64,000 nt of DNA from Siphonodentalium dalli (lineage: Eukaryota > Mollusca > Scaphopoda > Gadilida > Siphonodentaliidae), in the NCBI GenBank assembly GCA_032622095.1, contig CP136066.1:185106716-185170715 (forward strand), written 5' to 3'. Below, in pieces: positions 45,167-56,447 of the stretch (positions within the stretch are counted from its first letter, which is position 1; every line of letters starts with the position of its first letter). The notes below the pieces were generated by a model, which saw nothing but the letters and a program-made list of their open reading frames with translations, had not been told where the DNA came from and searched no databases. The position numbers and the translations under genes were made by a program.

Positions 45167-45630
45167 TATGTGACCCGCCATATCAAATCCAGTCGTAAGT
45201 CGGGATTTTTTTTACCCTGTGCCAATGCATTCTCTTATATATGCGAGTCGACTATAGGTCGCCTCGCATATATAAGATAATGCATTGGCCTAACTATTTT
45301 TTATCATTTTTTTTAAATAAATGTTTCTTACAACTTTTAGGACATCAAATAAAAAACATCCATTACCCTGCAGGGAGCCCCACACATATATAGAAGCATA
45401 TAGAAGAGTGTCGTCTGCTCATGTTTGTCTGGGGCTCTGTATGGGTGAAATATAAAATTGTTAAAGAATACAAGAAAAAAATATTAAAATTGTAAAAAAT
45501 TGTTAGGCCAATGCATTCTCTTATATATGCGAGGCGACCTATGGTCGACTCGCATATATAAGAGAATGCATTGGCACAGGGTAAAAAAAATCCCGACTTA
45601 CGACTGGATTTGATATGGCGGGTCACATAT
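45167..45630. mobile_element. three-hairpin MITE, copy 2, inside an outer fold-back
   Basis: The core at 45213-45583 is an inverted copy of 41428-41790. It is enclosed by a further perfect inverted repeat of ~45 bp (TGTGACCCGCCATATCAAAT ... ATTTGATATGGCGGGTCACA), which is absent at the other copy. Confidence 0.88.
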
Positions 45631-46188
45631 TTTGTAATTGATGTTTGTGTCTGCGTATGTTCAGAGCAGGCCAGACAGCTTCACATATAGAAACGAATTA
45701 TTGGGAACTGAGCTTGTGAGCCCAGTTACTATTCTACCATAGGATATGGTATAGTGTATATATTTACTAGCAGTTCATATACATGGGCCAAAATAAAATA
45801 ATACAATTGTACCTAAATGAAATTTTCGCTGAGAAGGCAGGTGTCTGAGAAACAAAATATTTATTTCAGGTAGCCTTATTGGTAACTGTGGCGCAATATT
45901 TCCTACTGCATCACAATATTACATATCAACAATAGAAAACAGTCGGATTACTTTCTTGTATTCTCTTCATCCGTATTCTACAAATGTTCAGTGATTCTTT
46001 GCGAGAGACCGAATGACAGCTAATGATATGTAACTGCTAATTGGTTTTCCTTCGCGTCCAGACAATAGACACTTCCGTTCAGATACTCGCGGTGCGACAC
46101 TCTAATAGTGTTCAATCGTGGTTTCATTTGCATCAAGTACATTCTGATAATCGACCAGCTGATATGTGGTGTAATTTCAATACGTTAA

Positions 46189-46397
46189 CCCTTTCAGTGC
46201 CAAGTCCGATTTTTGTATCAACCCATATTTCCTTGATCATTTTTCAAATTTATTGATTATAATAATGTGATACATTGATGGAAAGAGCTCTTAGAGATCT
46301 TTCCATCAATGTATCACATTATTATAATCAATAAATTTGAAAAATGATCAAGGAAATATGGGTTGATACAAAAATCGGAATTTGCACTGAAAGGGTA
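46189..46397. mobile_element. near-perfect palindromic MITE, piggyBac-like ends
   Basis: Left TTAA|CCCTTTCAGTGC and right GCACTGAAAGGGTA|TTAA; arms of ~95 bp are almost exact complements. TTAA targets and CCC starts are typical of piggyBac elements. Confidence 0.85.
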
Positions 46398-46581
46398 TTA
46401 AAGACATATTGTGTGTTTCTTACAGTGAACCAATCTGATAAGTGAGTACTCAGGCTCCTTTCTCGTCGAAAGAATGTAGCTTGCAAATTTTGCTACCGAA
46501 CATTTCACGCTGGCAGCATAACATCTCAGAAAATTCACCGGCTGAACTACATACAAATTTGTGGACGAATTTTCGCCGATA

Positions 46582-46987
46582 AGGGTACGTTCATACGCTG
46601 GCAAGTTTGCACGGTATGTTTTTGCGGGCATTTCGTCATAGAAAACCACATGGCGCCAGAATATGAACGGAAACATGCACATAACATGCATCTTTACCAA
46701 AGCTAACGACATGAGAAGTAAAATTTAAGTAGTTCCACTTGTAATGGTGCTACTGTGTTATGCCTACAAATGCCTGTATGATTGATTCTTGCGAGATAAT
46801 TGCATGCTGCAAATTCCGGTAGTATCGCTACAGGTGGAACTACAGAGATTTTACTTCGCAAATAGTTAGCTGTGATACAGATGCATCTTATATACTTGTT
46901 TCCGTTCATATTCTGGCGCCATATCGTTTTCTACGACAAAATGCCTGCAAACCATACCGGCATACTTGCCAGTGTATGAACTACCCT
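46582..46987. mobile_element. fold-back MITE with ~100-bp arms
   Basis: AGGGTACGTTCATACGCTGG ... CCAGTGTATGAACTACCCT. The arms also share GGCGCCA.AATATGAACGG-type blocks. No transposase. Confidence 0.85.
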
Positions 46988-47623
46988 AACCGAGCGGCAA
47001 CGATTCTGTCAACTGTAATGGAGTCGTTGGATATATTTTATATATAATAATGGCGCTTTATGCTGCTATATTACTGGGACAATCCCAACAGAGAACAAAT
47101 TCACGGTCTGCTAACTCTTCAAAATAGGAGCCTTCTATATATGTATGTATGCTCACCGAAATAGCGTTCAATAAATTCCAAAATAGTTGTTAGATGGTGC
47201 TTTTTGTTAAGTTTACATGAATATAATATTTATTTACTGCATATGAATCTGTATAACACCTATACACACACAGGCATTTGTGTGTAAGATTGAATGTGTA
47301 TATAGTGCAAATACGTGTGTGCTTGTTTCGCTATATTTAGTGACTTTTCAATCAATTTTAATTAATTTTCTTATGGTACATTCACAGGAATGTCTTCGCA
47401 GATTGTCATATATTATTGAACACTGTTCGTTGATATATTCTAGAATTACAGAACATGTTCCTTCGGTTCTTGTTTCCATTATTAGTGCATTGGAAGATAT
47501 ACGAGCTGTGATATATTGATGTATTGTTTCCTACGAACCCTATTGTTTTGCTATATTTAGCGACTTTGCAATACATTTTAATTGATTCACTAACGGTACA
47601 TTCGCCGGAATTTCTTCGCAGAT

Positions 47624-47811
47624 TGATCAGTTTTCAGCGTTTGGTGCAAAGCACATTAGCCGAAAACTTTTGTATTCACTGTTCATGGTAATAATGAGTG
47701 AGCGATCAATTATCGCTTCGTGCGTGAACAATGAAAATAGGTCACGCTATTATAGAGCGTGTGGTGTCATTTCTAGCCGAATCGCCTTGTATGTCGGGTC
47801 AACTCCAAATT
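47624..47811 (+). repeat. 188-bp perfect direct duplicate, copy A
   Basis: Identical base for base with 58856-59043, starting TGATCAGTTTTCAGCG and ending AACTCCAAATT. Flanks differ on the right; on the left, neighbouring sequence near 47391 resembles that after 59672. Confidence 0.93.
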
Positions 47812-47959
47812 GTTTGTTTGCTACCTTATGTTTCTGGTTATGGTCCGACTGGATAATATACAGCAGAGAACTCAGACATCCGACTGTCATATACCAGAGT
47901 AAAGACCAATTGGTGGAAGAGATCTTCAAGTCGAACATTTTGTGTTCGCATTTATAAGT

Positions 47960-49680
47960 TAAGTACCGTTGTATTTTTGTAACAGAAGAGGTATCCTGGC
48001 AAAATTATAATTTTAATTTTAACATGTAGTTAACAGTCAGAAAAATAATTTTAAGGTGAGAATGAACCATATATATATTGCATATATGGTCGGTTTATAA
48101 TTTTCCACACGAATGGTAAAAAGAGGGTCAGTATTTAATAACATTTTTGTTAGAAACTAAAGATAATCGTGAAGAAAATATGTTTTGAGAATGTTGCTGG
48201 GGGAAATGTGCACATGTATGAGGATATAATAAACTAATTTGCATATTCAAATGCCGGCAAATTTATTTGGTGATTCACCTGTCTTGTCATTCTGATGGAA
48301 ATATTTCCAGACCTAATGGGTAAAATTTAATCCTTATAGCTGATGATTCAATTCGAGGGAATGCATGAGGCAGTTGGTTACACGCAGATGATCTCAGCGA
48401 ACAGACAACATTATGGACGAGTACATTCATGGATGCTTACCAATTGGATCGAATCATACGATTTGCATGGAATGAATCGGAATAAGATGAGTATAGTAGT
48501 TGCTTGCATGTTTTTGTCAGTGCGACTTGGTGAAACACGTTTTAGATAGCGATATAGCAGAATAAGCTATGTGTTCAGTTATTGTGAGGTCAAAAGTAAA
48601 CAGCTTTACTACACAACTACATATAGTCACTGATACATGTACATACATGTAAATTTATTCCAGTTGTTATATATACCTATGCGCCTATGTATGCGCGGAA
48701 GTATATAATTGGACAAGAACGCCAATAATGTTTGATAGTAATAAATAATAAATTTAGAAAATTCCAACCAAGAGATTAATAATCAAGTTAAAAATGTGAT
48801 ATTTTGTGGTATGTTGATTATATCTGATTAGTCACTCAGTGTGGTGTTCAGCTGTTTTGAATGTGCCCAATCCAGTGAAGTGCATTTCCATTTTGCATGT
48901 AAACGTTTAAAAAAAAAATACAAATTAATGCTAATATTTTATGCGTTTTTGCTATGCATATTGCTGATTTTGGACCCATTTTGATGTGGGGGGAAAAATG
49001 AATGGGGAATTAGCATGTTAATATACTGACATGGTATCGTGTGATACATTTGTTTGCATGACATATTTACGGTGAGCTAAATAAGCACGAGCATATATAC
49101 GGTGTATGTATAAGTGTAGGGAAAATGGAGGCTATGTGTCTTGACGAGACACGCCGTACAAGAAGCAGTGTAGTTATATGCATGCGTATGCATGTGATAT
49201 ATGCCTGTTTGCGTGTGTATATATATATATGTGGTATATAACGTGCGAGAACCGTTTTATTCTCGGACAGAATTGACATCGTATAATTCAGTCAATATAT
49301 CGAAAGCGCTATATCAATTATATAATAAATCGAATTATTAACGATGATCGGCTGCAAGGAAAAGGCAACGGGATTAGATTTGTTGTTGTTTGTGGTATAT
49401 ATCATATATAAACATGTTTGTTTTGAGATCATACAAACCGTCTATAAGTCTGAAGTGATGACGTTGGGTGAGAACCCATGATAAGCTGGTTTTCCTGTTC
49501 ATTTGTAGAACATGGGTAAATTTGAGATCGGAGCAAGCGCGTGGCGCAGCTATTGGTGTTAACGACATGTTTCTTGAACATGGTCTGACGATATGTATAT
49601 TGTGAAAAAATGTGTACCTTGTGTGCGTACATATGTATCTACCAGAATAAGAAGTGTATATGCACGATTATATATCTTGA
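47960..49680. other. non-coding stretch, no gene recognised
   Basis: AT-rich with TATATA tracts; no assignable ORF. Confidence 0.4.
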
Positions 49681-49689
49681 TATATCTTG

Positions 49690-50124
49690 ATATATGTTGA
49701 TAGCAAAAAGATACTTGTGGACATTGCTGACAAAATGAGTCCTCGGCTAAATATTACCAGAAAGGATATTTCTAAAGCCCACCCTTTGGGTCCTGTGAGG
49801 ATAACAACCAAACAAAATGCTGATGGTTCATCGAGTACCCTAAGATCAGTCCAACTTATTGCCCGATTCGTGACCGACGAACCAAGGATTAACTTTCTAA
49901 AATCTAGGGCTGAAGTAAAGTCAAAAACAGGTATTTTCATCAGTGAGGATCTCACCAAACGTCGTTATGGACTACTGAAAACTCTAGAGGCAGCTAAAAA
50001 AGAGAAGAATTTTTTTTCATATTGGTCACGTGAAGGGAATTTATTTTATAAACCATCTGAGTTTGCTGAAAAGATTTTTGTTAAAACTGACTGTGACCTT
50101 AAGTCCCATTTTGGGCTACCATAA
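49690..50124 (+). pseudogene. LINE ORF1 fragment (L1-type RRM/C-terminal domain)
   Basis: It reads an L1-ORF1-like (transposase-22) protein: ITRKDISKAHPLG, then QLIARFVTDEPRINFLKSR, then GIFISEDLTKRRYGLL and a YW..G.LFYK end. This is the nucleic-acid-binding chaperone of LINEs. The N-terminal coiled-coil part is missing: the frame begins within a TATATCTTGA-type repeat. It stops normally at 50124. It may belong to the LINE whose ORF2 starts 2.6 kb downstream, with repeats inserted between, or be a separate copy. Confidence 0.75.
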
Positions 50125-50299
50125 TTTCAAATTGCAATTTAAAATCGGTAAATACTGCATGTAAATGTGCGCGGTCATACAGTATGCGTAGGTATGACCT
50201 TGTGTATGTGTGACCGTGTATGCATTTATGTAGCTATTTGCTATCTCCAAACATACATGTATTATAGGATCATAATACCTACAACCAACATTCTGGGCA

Positions 50300-51010
50300 C
50301 ATAAATTGACAAATGTAATTTTGTTTTCATATTAATATTGCTGAATATACTTCAAAACTGACCAAGGTTGAAATACATTGTTTATAACCAGTACATGCTG
50401 GGTAAACAGACTAGATTCTTTTTTGCACCATAAATCTCACCGAACGGTCAGTTTTGTGTATAGTTTTTTGTTTTTTATAACCGAGTTTCGGACTGAGCCA
50501 TTTATTTAGCTCCACAACTTTATATACACCATTTTATTAATTATGGTTATACCGGTATATCTAGTGCTGCTTCCAAAGAATAAATTGACAAATGTAATTT
50601 TGTTTTCATATTATTGCTGAAAATACTTCAAGGCTGGCCAAGGTTGAAATTCATTGTTTATAACCAGTTAATGCTGGGTAATCAGACTAGATTCTGTTGT
50701 GCACCATAAATCTCGCCGTACGGTCAGTTTCGTGTATAGTTTCTTATAACCGACTGAGCCATTTATTTAGCTTTACAATTTTATATATACCTTTTTATTA
50801 ATTATGGTTGTATAACTATTGCTGCTTCCAAAGAATAAATTGACAAATGTAATTTTGTTTTCATATAATTCCTGAAAATACTTGAAAACTGGCTAAGGTT
50901 GTAATTCATTGTTTATAACCAGTATATGCTGGGTAAACAGACTACATTATGTTGTGCACCATAAATCTCACCGAACGGTCAGTATTGTGTATAGTTTCTT
51001 ACAACCGACT
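50300..51010. repeat. three tandem copies of a ~255-276-bp unit
   Basis: Each copy starts AATTGACAAATGTAATTTTG (near 50306, 50582 and 50837) and continues through AACCAGT..ATGCTGGGTAA and GTGCACCATAAATCTC. Confidence 0.93.
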
Positions 51011-51144
51011 TATTTGAATATTATTTCTTGTTTTCCATATGTTATTATTAAAAACTAATCATATATATTTACAAACAATACAATCAACTCTCATGTACTG
51101 ACTGATTTCAATTTTTTTCGGTTGAAATACCAAAATAACTAGTC

Positions 51145-51353
51145 TACGGTTATGCCCTGAGTGATCGACCTCTTAATTGAGTTGTGGATGGCTTTTCGGG
51201 ATTTGGTTGGGGTGTGGCTTGTTGCCGTTCACCGGAGGGCTCTCGCTGAGAGCTACCCAATGGATTGCGGCGGGCCATGTTTCAAACTGGGTGCCGAGGG
51301 GCTGCCCATGGTTCTGCTTTGGTTGGGGGGTCGATTGCTTTGGCCATTACTGT
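51145..51353. mobile_element. hairpin MITE, copy 4, A-to-G hypermutated
   Basis: Same family and layout as 40979-41194, but A is replaced by G at dozens of positions on the plus strand in both arms. For example, AGTCGAAAATATGG corresponds to GGTTGGGG-TGTGG, and GACTAAATCC to AACTGGGTGCC. Sequence outside the hairpin is normally A-rich. Confidence 0.85.
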
Positions 51354-52742
51354 ATATGTGACATATTTATTTTTTGGGTTTATTTTACCATATTTTTAAC
51401 ACCACAATGGTTTGCTTTTGTGGACACTCCTGTGTTCAACAATTTTGTGTGGCACCAACATCATAATAATATTTATATTGCCATGTTAGTAATCCCTTTG
51501 AAGTATTCTGTTAAATTCAATTGCAACACATGATACATTGATTATGTTGCCTATATACTTCTGACCTAATTTAACTTACGAAAAATATATACAGTGCCAC
51601 TTTTGTGTGCTCCAGGAGACCAAATTCTCACTTATAGTAACAATAAAAATATATGTAATTTTGTTTTAAATTTGTGTGTGGCAATTCCATTTGTGTTCCG
51701 TCAACCATGTTCAGCTTGAATAGTTACTTTCTATGAACATACTTTATCTCCGACAATTTCATTTGTGTTGCTTTAACCATTTTCAGCTTAAATATTCACT
51801 TTTATTGACATCCAGTATTTTGGACATCAGCTTGGCCCGATTATACAATAATGTTTATTTCTGATGCCCCAAAATAGACGTGTGTGTATGTCGACCAATC
51901 GCTGCTCTTAATGACATATGGGTCAGCAAACACGTGACCCTATGCATATAATTTGCATATTTATACATGACACGTGTCTGACCTTTGCGCTCAAAGTTAC
52001 TCTGAATTAATAGCTATGGAGCTTTATCTGGGTTAACATTAAAATATTCATAAGCGACTCACACGTGATAAATTAGTTTCACTGTTTACTACTGTGCGTA
52101 TCTGGGGCACCGTATAGTTTGACCTGCTTCTGCAAATACACATTGGATTAAACGTAGTATCTATATTATCTCAATTTGGCGATCATTATTTTGTTAATGC
52201 TGATAGAATATCGAGTTTTCACTCGCTCGTACATAGATCTCATAACATAAATGACTTAAATTATAACTCATGCTTAAATTAAAATGTTTGTAACGGGATA
52301 CACACAGGATTCGAGTACACTTTTCACCTTGACCTAAATAGTATATATATATATTATTTTGTTTTGCTTTCTTTTCTCTCAGAATAAAAATAAAGACTAA
52401 TTATATGCACTATAAATGTACAGCTTAAATATTAAATCGTACTCTCTTTCTTTCTTGATATCATTAACTATTATCTTTTAATCCTGTGTGTACCCCGAAA
52501 TAGCTCATTTCGCTCTACCTCATTTTACACAGCGCTTTACTCGGATCCATACAACCCACCTGTCTCGAAAGTAGGTAACTTTCGAATGATATTTATTTTC
52601 TTGTATATGTGTTTATTTGTCATTACTTTATGTTTTCATCATCACATGGTTGGTTCAGGAATAGGAGTTTTCATATCAAAATCTGCATCGTTTGGACTAT
52701 GTGGGCGTCTGTGCTTGGCTGATACACCCCTCACCCCCAGGG
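51354..52742. other. non-coding stretch upstream of LINE ORF2
   Basis: Possibly the LINE 5' UTR in its last part; no ORF recognised. A short inverted repeat (GAAAGTAGGTAACTTTC) lies at 52568-52584. Confidence 0.4.
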
Positions 52743-55700
52743 ATGTCGGTTAACTTGGTACAGCACAGACAGTCCATTGGCCTCTTCGATGCAACGAAAA
52801 GTTGTGCAAGTAAACAAAAAACAGGAAACGCTGTTAATTTCCTTAAACTGAGATATCCTAATATAAAATTCTTGCTGATAGCATCTATATTAGTGCTAAT
52901 GTGTGGAGATATACATCCATGTCCCGGACCGGAAACTAATGGACACACTCTTAATATTTTCCACTTGAATGTACGTAGTTTGAGGAACAAACTAGTTAAA
53001 ATATTAACTACTATAAACGAATACGATATTGTTTGTTTTACAGAGACCCACCTAGAACCCTCCTTCAGTTCTGATCTGATCCAAATTCCAAATTTTTATG
53101 GACCTATTAGAAAAGATCGAAACAGTTACGGAGGCGGCATATGTGTATATATAGCTGATCACATCATTTACAAACGCATGGAAGAATTAGAATTTGATGA
53201 AAGTATATTATGGTTTCAAATTAATTCAAAATCCCTTACGTATATCATGGCCCTTACATATAGATCACAACAGTTCTCAAATTCTAACTACTGGCAAAAC
53301 CTCCACTCCGCCCTAGATACCATACTTAGTACTAACAGACCAGTCATTCTGATAGGAGACTTGAATTCTAACCTATTGGATCCCACGTCGGACCTAAATA
53401 ATATTATAAATAAACTAAGTCTTCGTAATCTAATCTCAACCCCAACACGTATAGGACCGTCTTCTGCTACTTTACTGGACCCCATAATTGTAAGTGACCA
53501 GATAATTTCGTACGACCATGACACCATCGACTTTGGGCGTAACATTTCGGACCACTATGCCGTAATAGCTTCCTTGTATTTTGATTATAGCCGAAACCAA
53601 GAACAGCGAAAACTCATTTGGCATTACAATGTAGCTGATTTTCCGAGAGCAAATACAATGATTACGGACATAAATTGGGATCTTTTACTGGACACGACCG
53701 CAGATATTGAAGAAATAGTTCGAAGTTTTACCGACAGTTATATGAATATAATGAAGATATGTATCCCACACCGAGAAGTGATCATCAGGCGTAGTGATAA
53801 GCATTGGTTTACTTCAGAACTGAGAACTGCTATCCGCAAACGCGATCGACTGAGACGTAACGCCATTCACACAAATAAAACCAATGTTTGGACTAAATAC
53901 AAATTAATAAGAAATAAAGTTAACAATATGAAGAAGCATGCTAAAATCAATTATGAAAACAAGTTAGAAAATACCTTTTCATTAAATAACAGTCCTAAAT
54001 GTTTCTGGCAGACTGTTAAAGAGATATTAAATAAAAATTCAAACGGCGCGATTCCTCCACTTAAAGCTGCTGATGGTAACTTAATAACCGATGACTATGA
54101 GAAAGCCAACTTATTTAATGAAACCTTTCTAAAGAACTCTTTCCTTGACGACACAAACTGCATGTTGCCAAGCCTTATATATAAATGCTCAGATACGCTG
54201 TCAGACATCGATTTTAAAGACGAGGACATTATAGATGCTATCAAAAGCCTAAAGGTAGGCAAGGCGAACGGCCATGATGGCATAACATCTAAAATGCTCA
54301 AAGAAACGGTGTATACGGTGTTTCAACCACTAAAAATAATCATTAAAAGATCTTTTGCACTTAAATCCTTTCCATCTGAATGGAAAATAGCTAATGTTGT
54401 ACCGATTCATAAGAAAGATGATCGTTCTAATCCAGGAAATTATAGGCCAATATCATTACTGTCGTGCCTGGCAAAAGTTGTTGAGAAGGTAGTTTTGAAA
54501 CATTTAATGTTACATTTTCATACTAACGAGTTATTATATAAACATCAATCGGGGTTTGTCCCAGGCCACTCGACTACTTTCCAACTAATTGACTTGTACC
54601 ATTCCTTGTGCCAATCTCTCGATAGTAAACTAGTGACCTGCTCAATATTTTGTGACATTTCTAAGGCGTTTGAGAGAGTTTGGCACACAGGACTGATACA
54701 TAAACTGAAGCAGTACGGAATCGAAGGTAATATTTTAATGTGGCTTTGCGATTATATTTCGAACCGTAAACAGAGTGTGGTTGTCTCCGGTGTAAGATCA
54801 GACTATATGCATCTTAAAGCAGGAGTGCCCCAGGGCTCGATCTTGGGACCTTTTTTATTTCTAATCTATATTAATGATCTGTCAGATACTATACAGTCTT
54901 TCACGCGCATGTACGCAGATGACACGTGTTTTACAAATTCTTCACAAACCATAGAAGAGACGCGCTCAAACTTATCTACCGACTTAAATCGTATCACACT
55001 CTGGGCAAAACAATGGTTAGTGACATTTAATCCCGACAAAACAAAAGCAATGTTATTTTCTTATAGATCGAACAGAGCAGAAGCTATTTTATCTGAAAAT
55101 CCCATGACATTGAAATTCAACGGCGCTGACATCGAAATTGTTACATCACATCAACATTTGGGCATCGTCATTCAGTCTAATATGAATTGGGACATTCAAA
55201 TTGCAAATATGTGTAAGAAAGTTGCATCTCGACTGGCCCAGCTGAGAAAGATGAAATATACTTTAAATAGACGTACTTTAGATTTGATGTATAATACATT
55301 TGTTTTACCATTAATGGACTATGGTGATATCATATGGGATAATGCACCAGCATACCTCCTTAAAAACCTGGACGATCTTCATTATGATGCAGCACGAATT
55401 GTTAGTGGCCTTACCAAATCTGTCTCAAACATAAATTTACTACGTGAACTCGGATGGAACACCCTTTCACAACGTCGAGCATGGCACAAGTTACGCCTTA
55501 CATACCGAATAATGACACGAAACGCACCCCCATATATATTGGATAAAATTCCCCCAACAACAGGAGAAATAACTAAACAGAGATATGAATTCAGAAACCC
55601 TAATTACGTTCGAAATTATACACCCGGTTCTCAACACACAAACTGTAGTTTCTTCCCTACAATGGTTTCGATTTGGAATAGTTTGGATAAAGTAGCTCAA

Positions 55701-56150
55701 CAATGTACCTCGATCTCCATATTCTCAAATATTGTAAACCCCCTGTTGAAGACATTGAGACCACCAAACTCATATTGTATAGGAAGAAGAAGAGATAACA
55801 TTTTACTATGTAGACTCCGAAATAGGTGTAGTGACTTAAACGGAGACAAGCTAAACAATTATTTAACAAAAAATCCTAAATGTAACTGTGGATACAAAGT
55901 CGAAGATGCTGATCACTTTCTGTTTACTTGTCCTTTTTACTTAAATGAAAGAGCTATAATGGAAGAAAAAATAGCTGGCATTGGACTACATATTGTCCAT
56001 TCTGCAGATTTACTTTGTGGATCTCCATTGATTTCCTATAAAGAAAACTGCATTCTCTTCACAGCTGTACAGAAATACATCATATCGTCTCAACGTTTTT
56101 GTAATGAGAATATTGATTGGAATAGTAGACCACCAAATGATTCTACATAA
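52743..56150 (+). CDS. CR1-like LINE ORF2 (endonuclease, reverse transcriptase), intact
   Basis: About 1,135 residues from ATG 52743, uninterrupted. The order is: a hydrophobic segment ending in a 2A-like CGDIHPCPGP (residues ~54-63); AP endonuclease motifs (HLNVRSL, TETHLE, GDLNSN, SDHYAV); reverse transcriptase with VPIHKKDDRSNPGNYRPIS, HQSGFVPGHST, FCDISKAF, GVPQGSILGP and the catalytic MYADD; and a C-terminal CNCGYKVEDADHFLFTCP motif. All catalytic residues appear present. It nicks target DNA and primes reverse transcription of its own RNA. The 2A-like motif has C where the N of the consensus NPGP is expected. An intact frame implies recent activity. Confidence 0.93.
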   Translation: MSVNLVQHRQSIGLFDATKSCASKQKTGNAVNFLKLRYPNIKFLLIASILVLMCGDIHPCPGPETNGHTLNIFHLNVRSLRNKLVKILTTINEYDIVCFTETHLEPSFSSDLIQIPNFYGPIRKDRNSYGGGICVYIADHIIYKRMEELEFDESILWFQINSKSLTYIMALTYRSQQFSNSNYWQNLHSALDTILSTNRPVILIGDLNSNLLDPTSDLNNIINKLSLRNLISTPTRIGPSSATLLDPIIVSDQIISYDHDTIDFGRNISDHYAVIASLYFDYSRNQEQRKLIWHYNVADFPRANTMITDINWDLLLDTTADIEEIVRSFTDSYMNIMKICIPHREVIIRRSDKHWFTSELRTAIRKRDRLRRNAIHTNKTNVWTKYKLIRNKVNNMKKHAKINYENKLENTFSLNNSPKCFWQTVKEILNKNSNGAIPPLKAADGNLITDDYEKANLFNETFLKNSFLDDTNCMLPSLIYKCSDTLSDIDFKDEDIIDAIKSLKVGKANGHDGITSKMLKETVYTVFQPLKIIIKRSFALKSFPSEWKIANVVPIHKKDDRSNPGNYRPISLLSCLAKVVEKVVLKHLMLHFHTNELLYKHQSGFVPGHSTTFQLIDLYHSLCQSLDSKLVTCSIFCDISKAFERVWHTGLIHKLKQYGIEGNILMWLCDYISNRKQSVVVSGVRSDYMHLKAGVPQGSILGPFLFLIYINDLSDTIQSFTRMYADDTCFTNSSQTIEETRSNLSTDLNRITLWAKQWLVTFNPDKTKAMLFSYRSNRAEAILSENPMTLKFNGADIEIVTSHQHLGIVIQSNMNWDIQIANMCKKVASRLAQLRKMKYTLNRRTLDLMYNTFVLPLMDYGDIIWDNAPAYLLKNLDDLHYDAARIVSGLTKSVSNINLLRELGWNTLSQRRAWHKLRLTYRIMTRNAPPYILDKIPPTTGEITKQRYEFRNPNYVRNYTPGSQHTNCSFFPTMVSIWNSLDKVAQQCTSISIFSNIVNPLLKTLRPPNSYCIGRRRDNILLCRLRNRCSDLNGDKLNNYLTKNPKCNCGYKVEDADHFLFTCPFYLNERAIMEEKIAGIGLHIVHSADLLCGSPLISYKENCILFTAVQKYIISSQRFCNENIDWNSRPPNDST

Positions 56151-56447
56151 CCAAATGTATTACCTGCATACTCTGTACGATGATTCAATTACCTTACCCT
56201 ATTTCCTGAACCAGCCTGATGTGTATATAAACAAAGATTTACTTTTGTAGGAAAATTCAACAATCCGCATTAAATTTATGTTCGTGTCTTTATATTAGGG
56301 GAGAGGAGCGTTTTCTAAGTTGAAATAACTTGTACTCCGATCCCCATTGTACTCCCATCATATGTTTATGTTATTACAGCTTGTGTATTATTACTTATAT
56401 TATGTTAATGTATGGGATGTTCAATAAAAATATGGAATGGAATGGAT
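56151..56447 (+). mobile_element. LINE 3' UTR and ATGGA-repeat tail
   Basis: Contains GGGGAGAGGAGCGTTTTCTA, shared with the truncated copy at 39.7 kb, AATAAA at 56425-56430, and ends in ATATGGAATGGAATGGA, a short tandem tail typical of CR1/L2-type LINEs. Confidence 0.7.

Noticed and set aside
47280-47957. Two ~80-95-codon frames
   Set aside because: They lie across tandem and duplicated segments and show no family motif; left as repeats.
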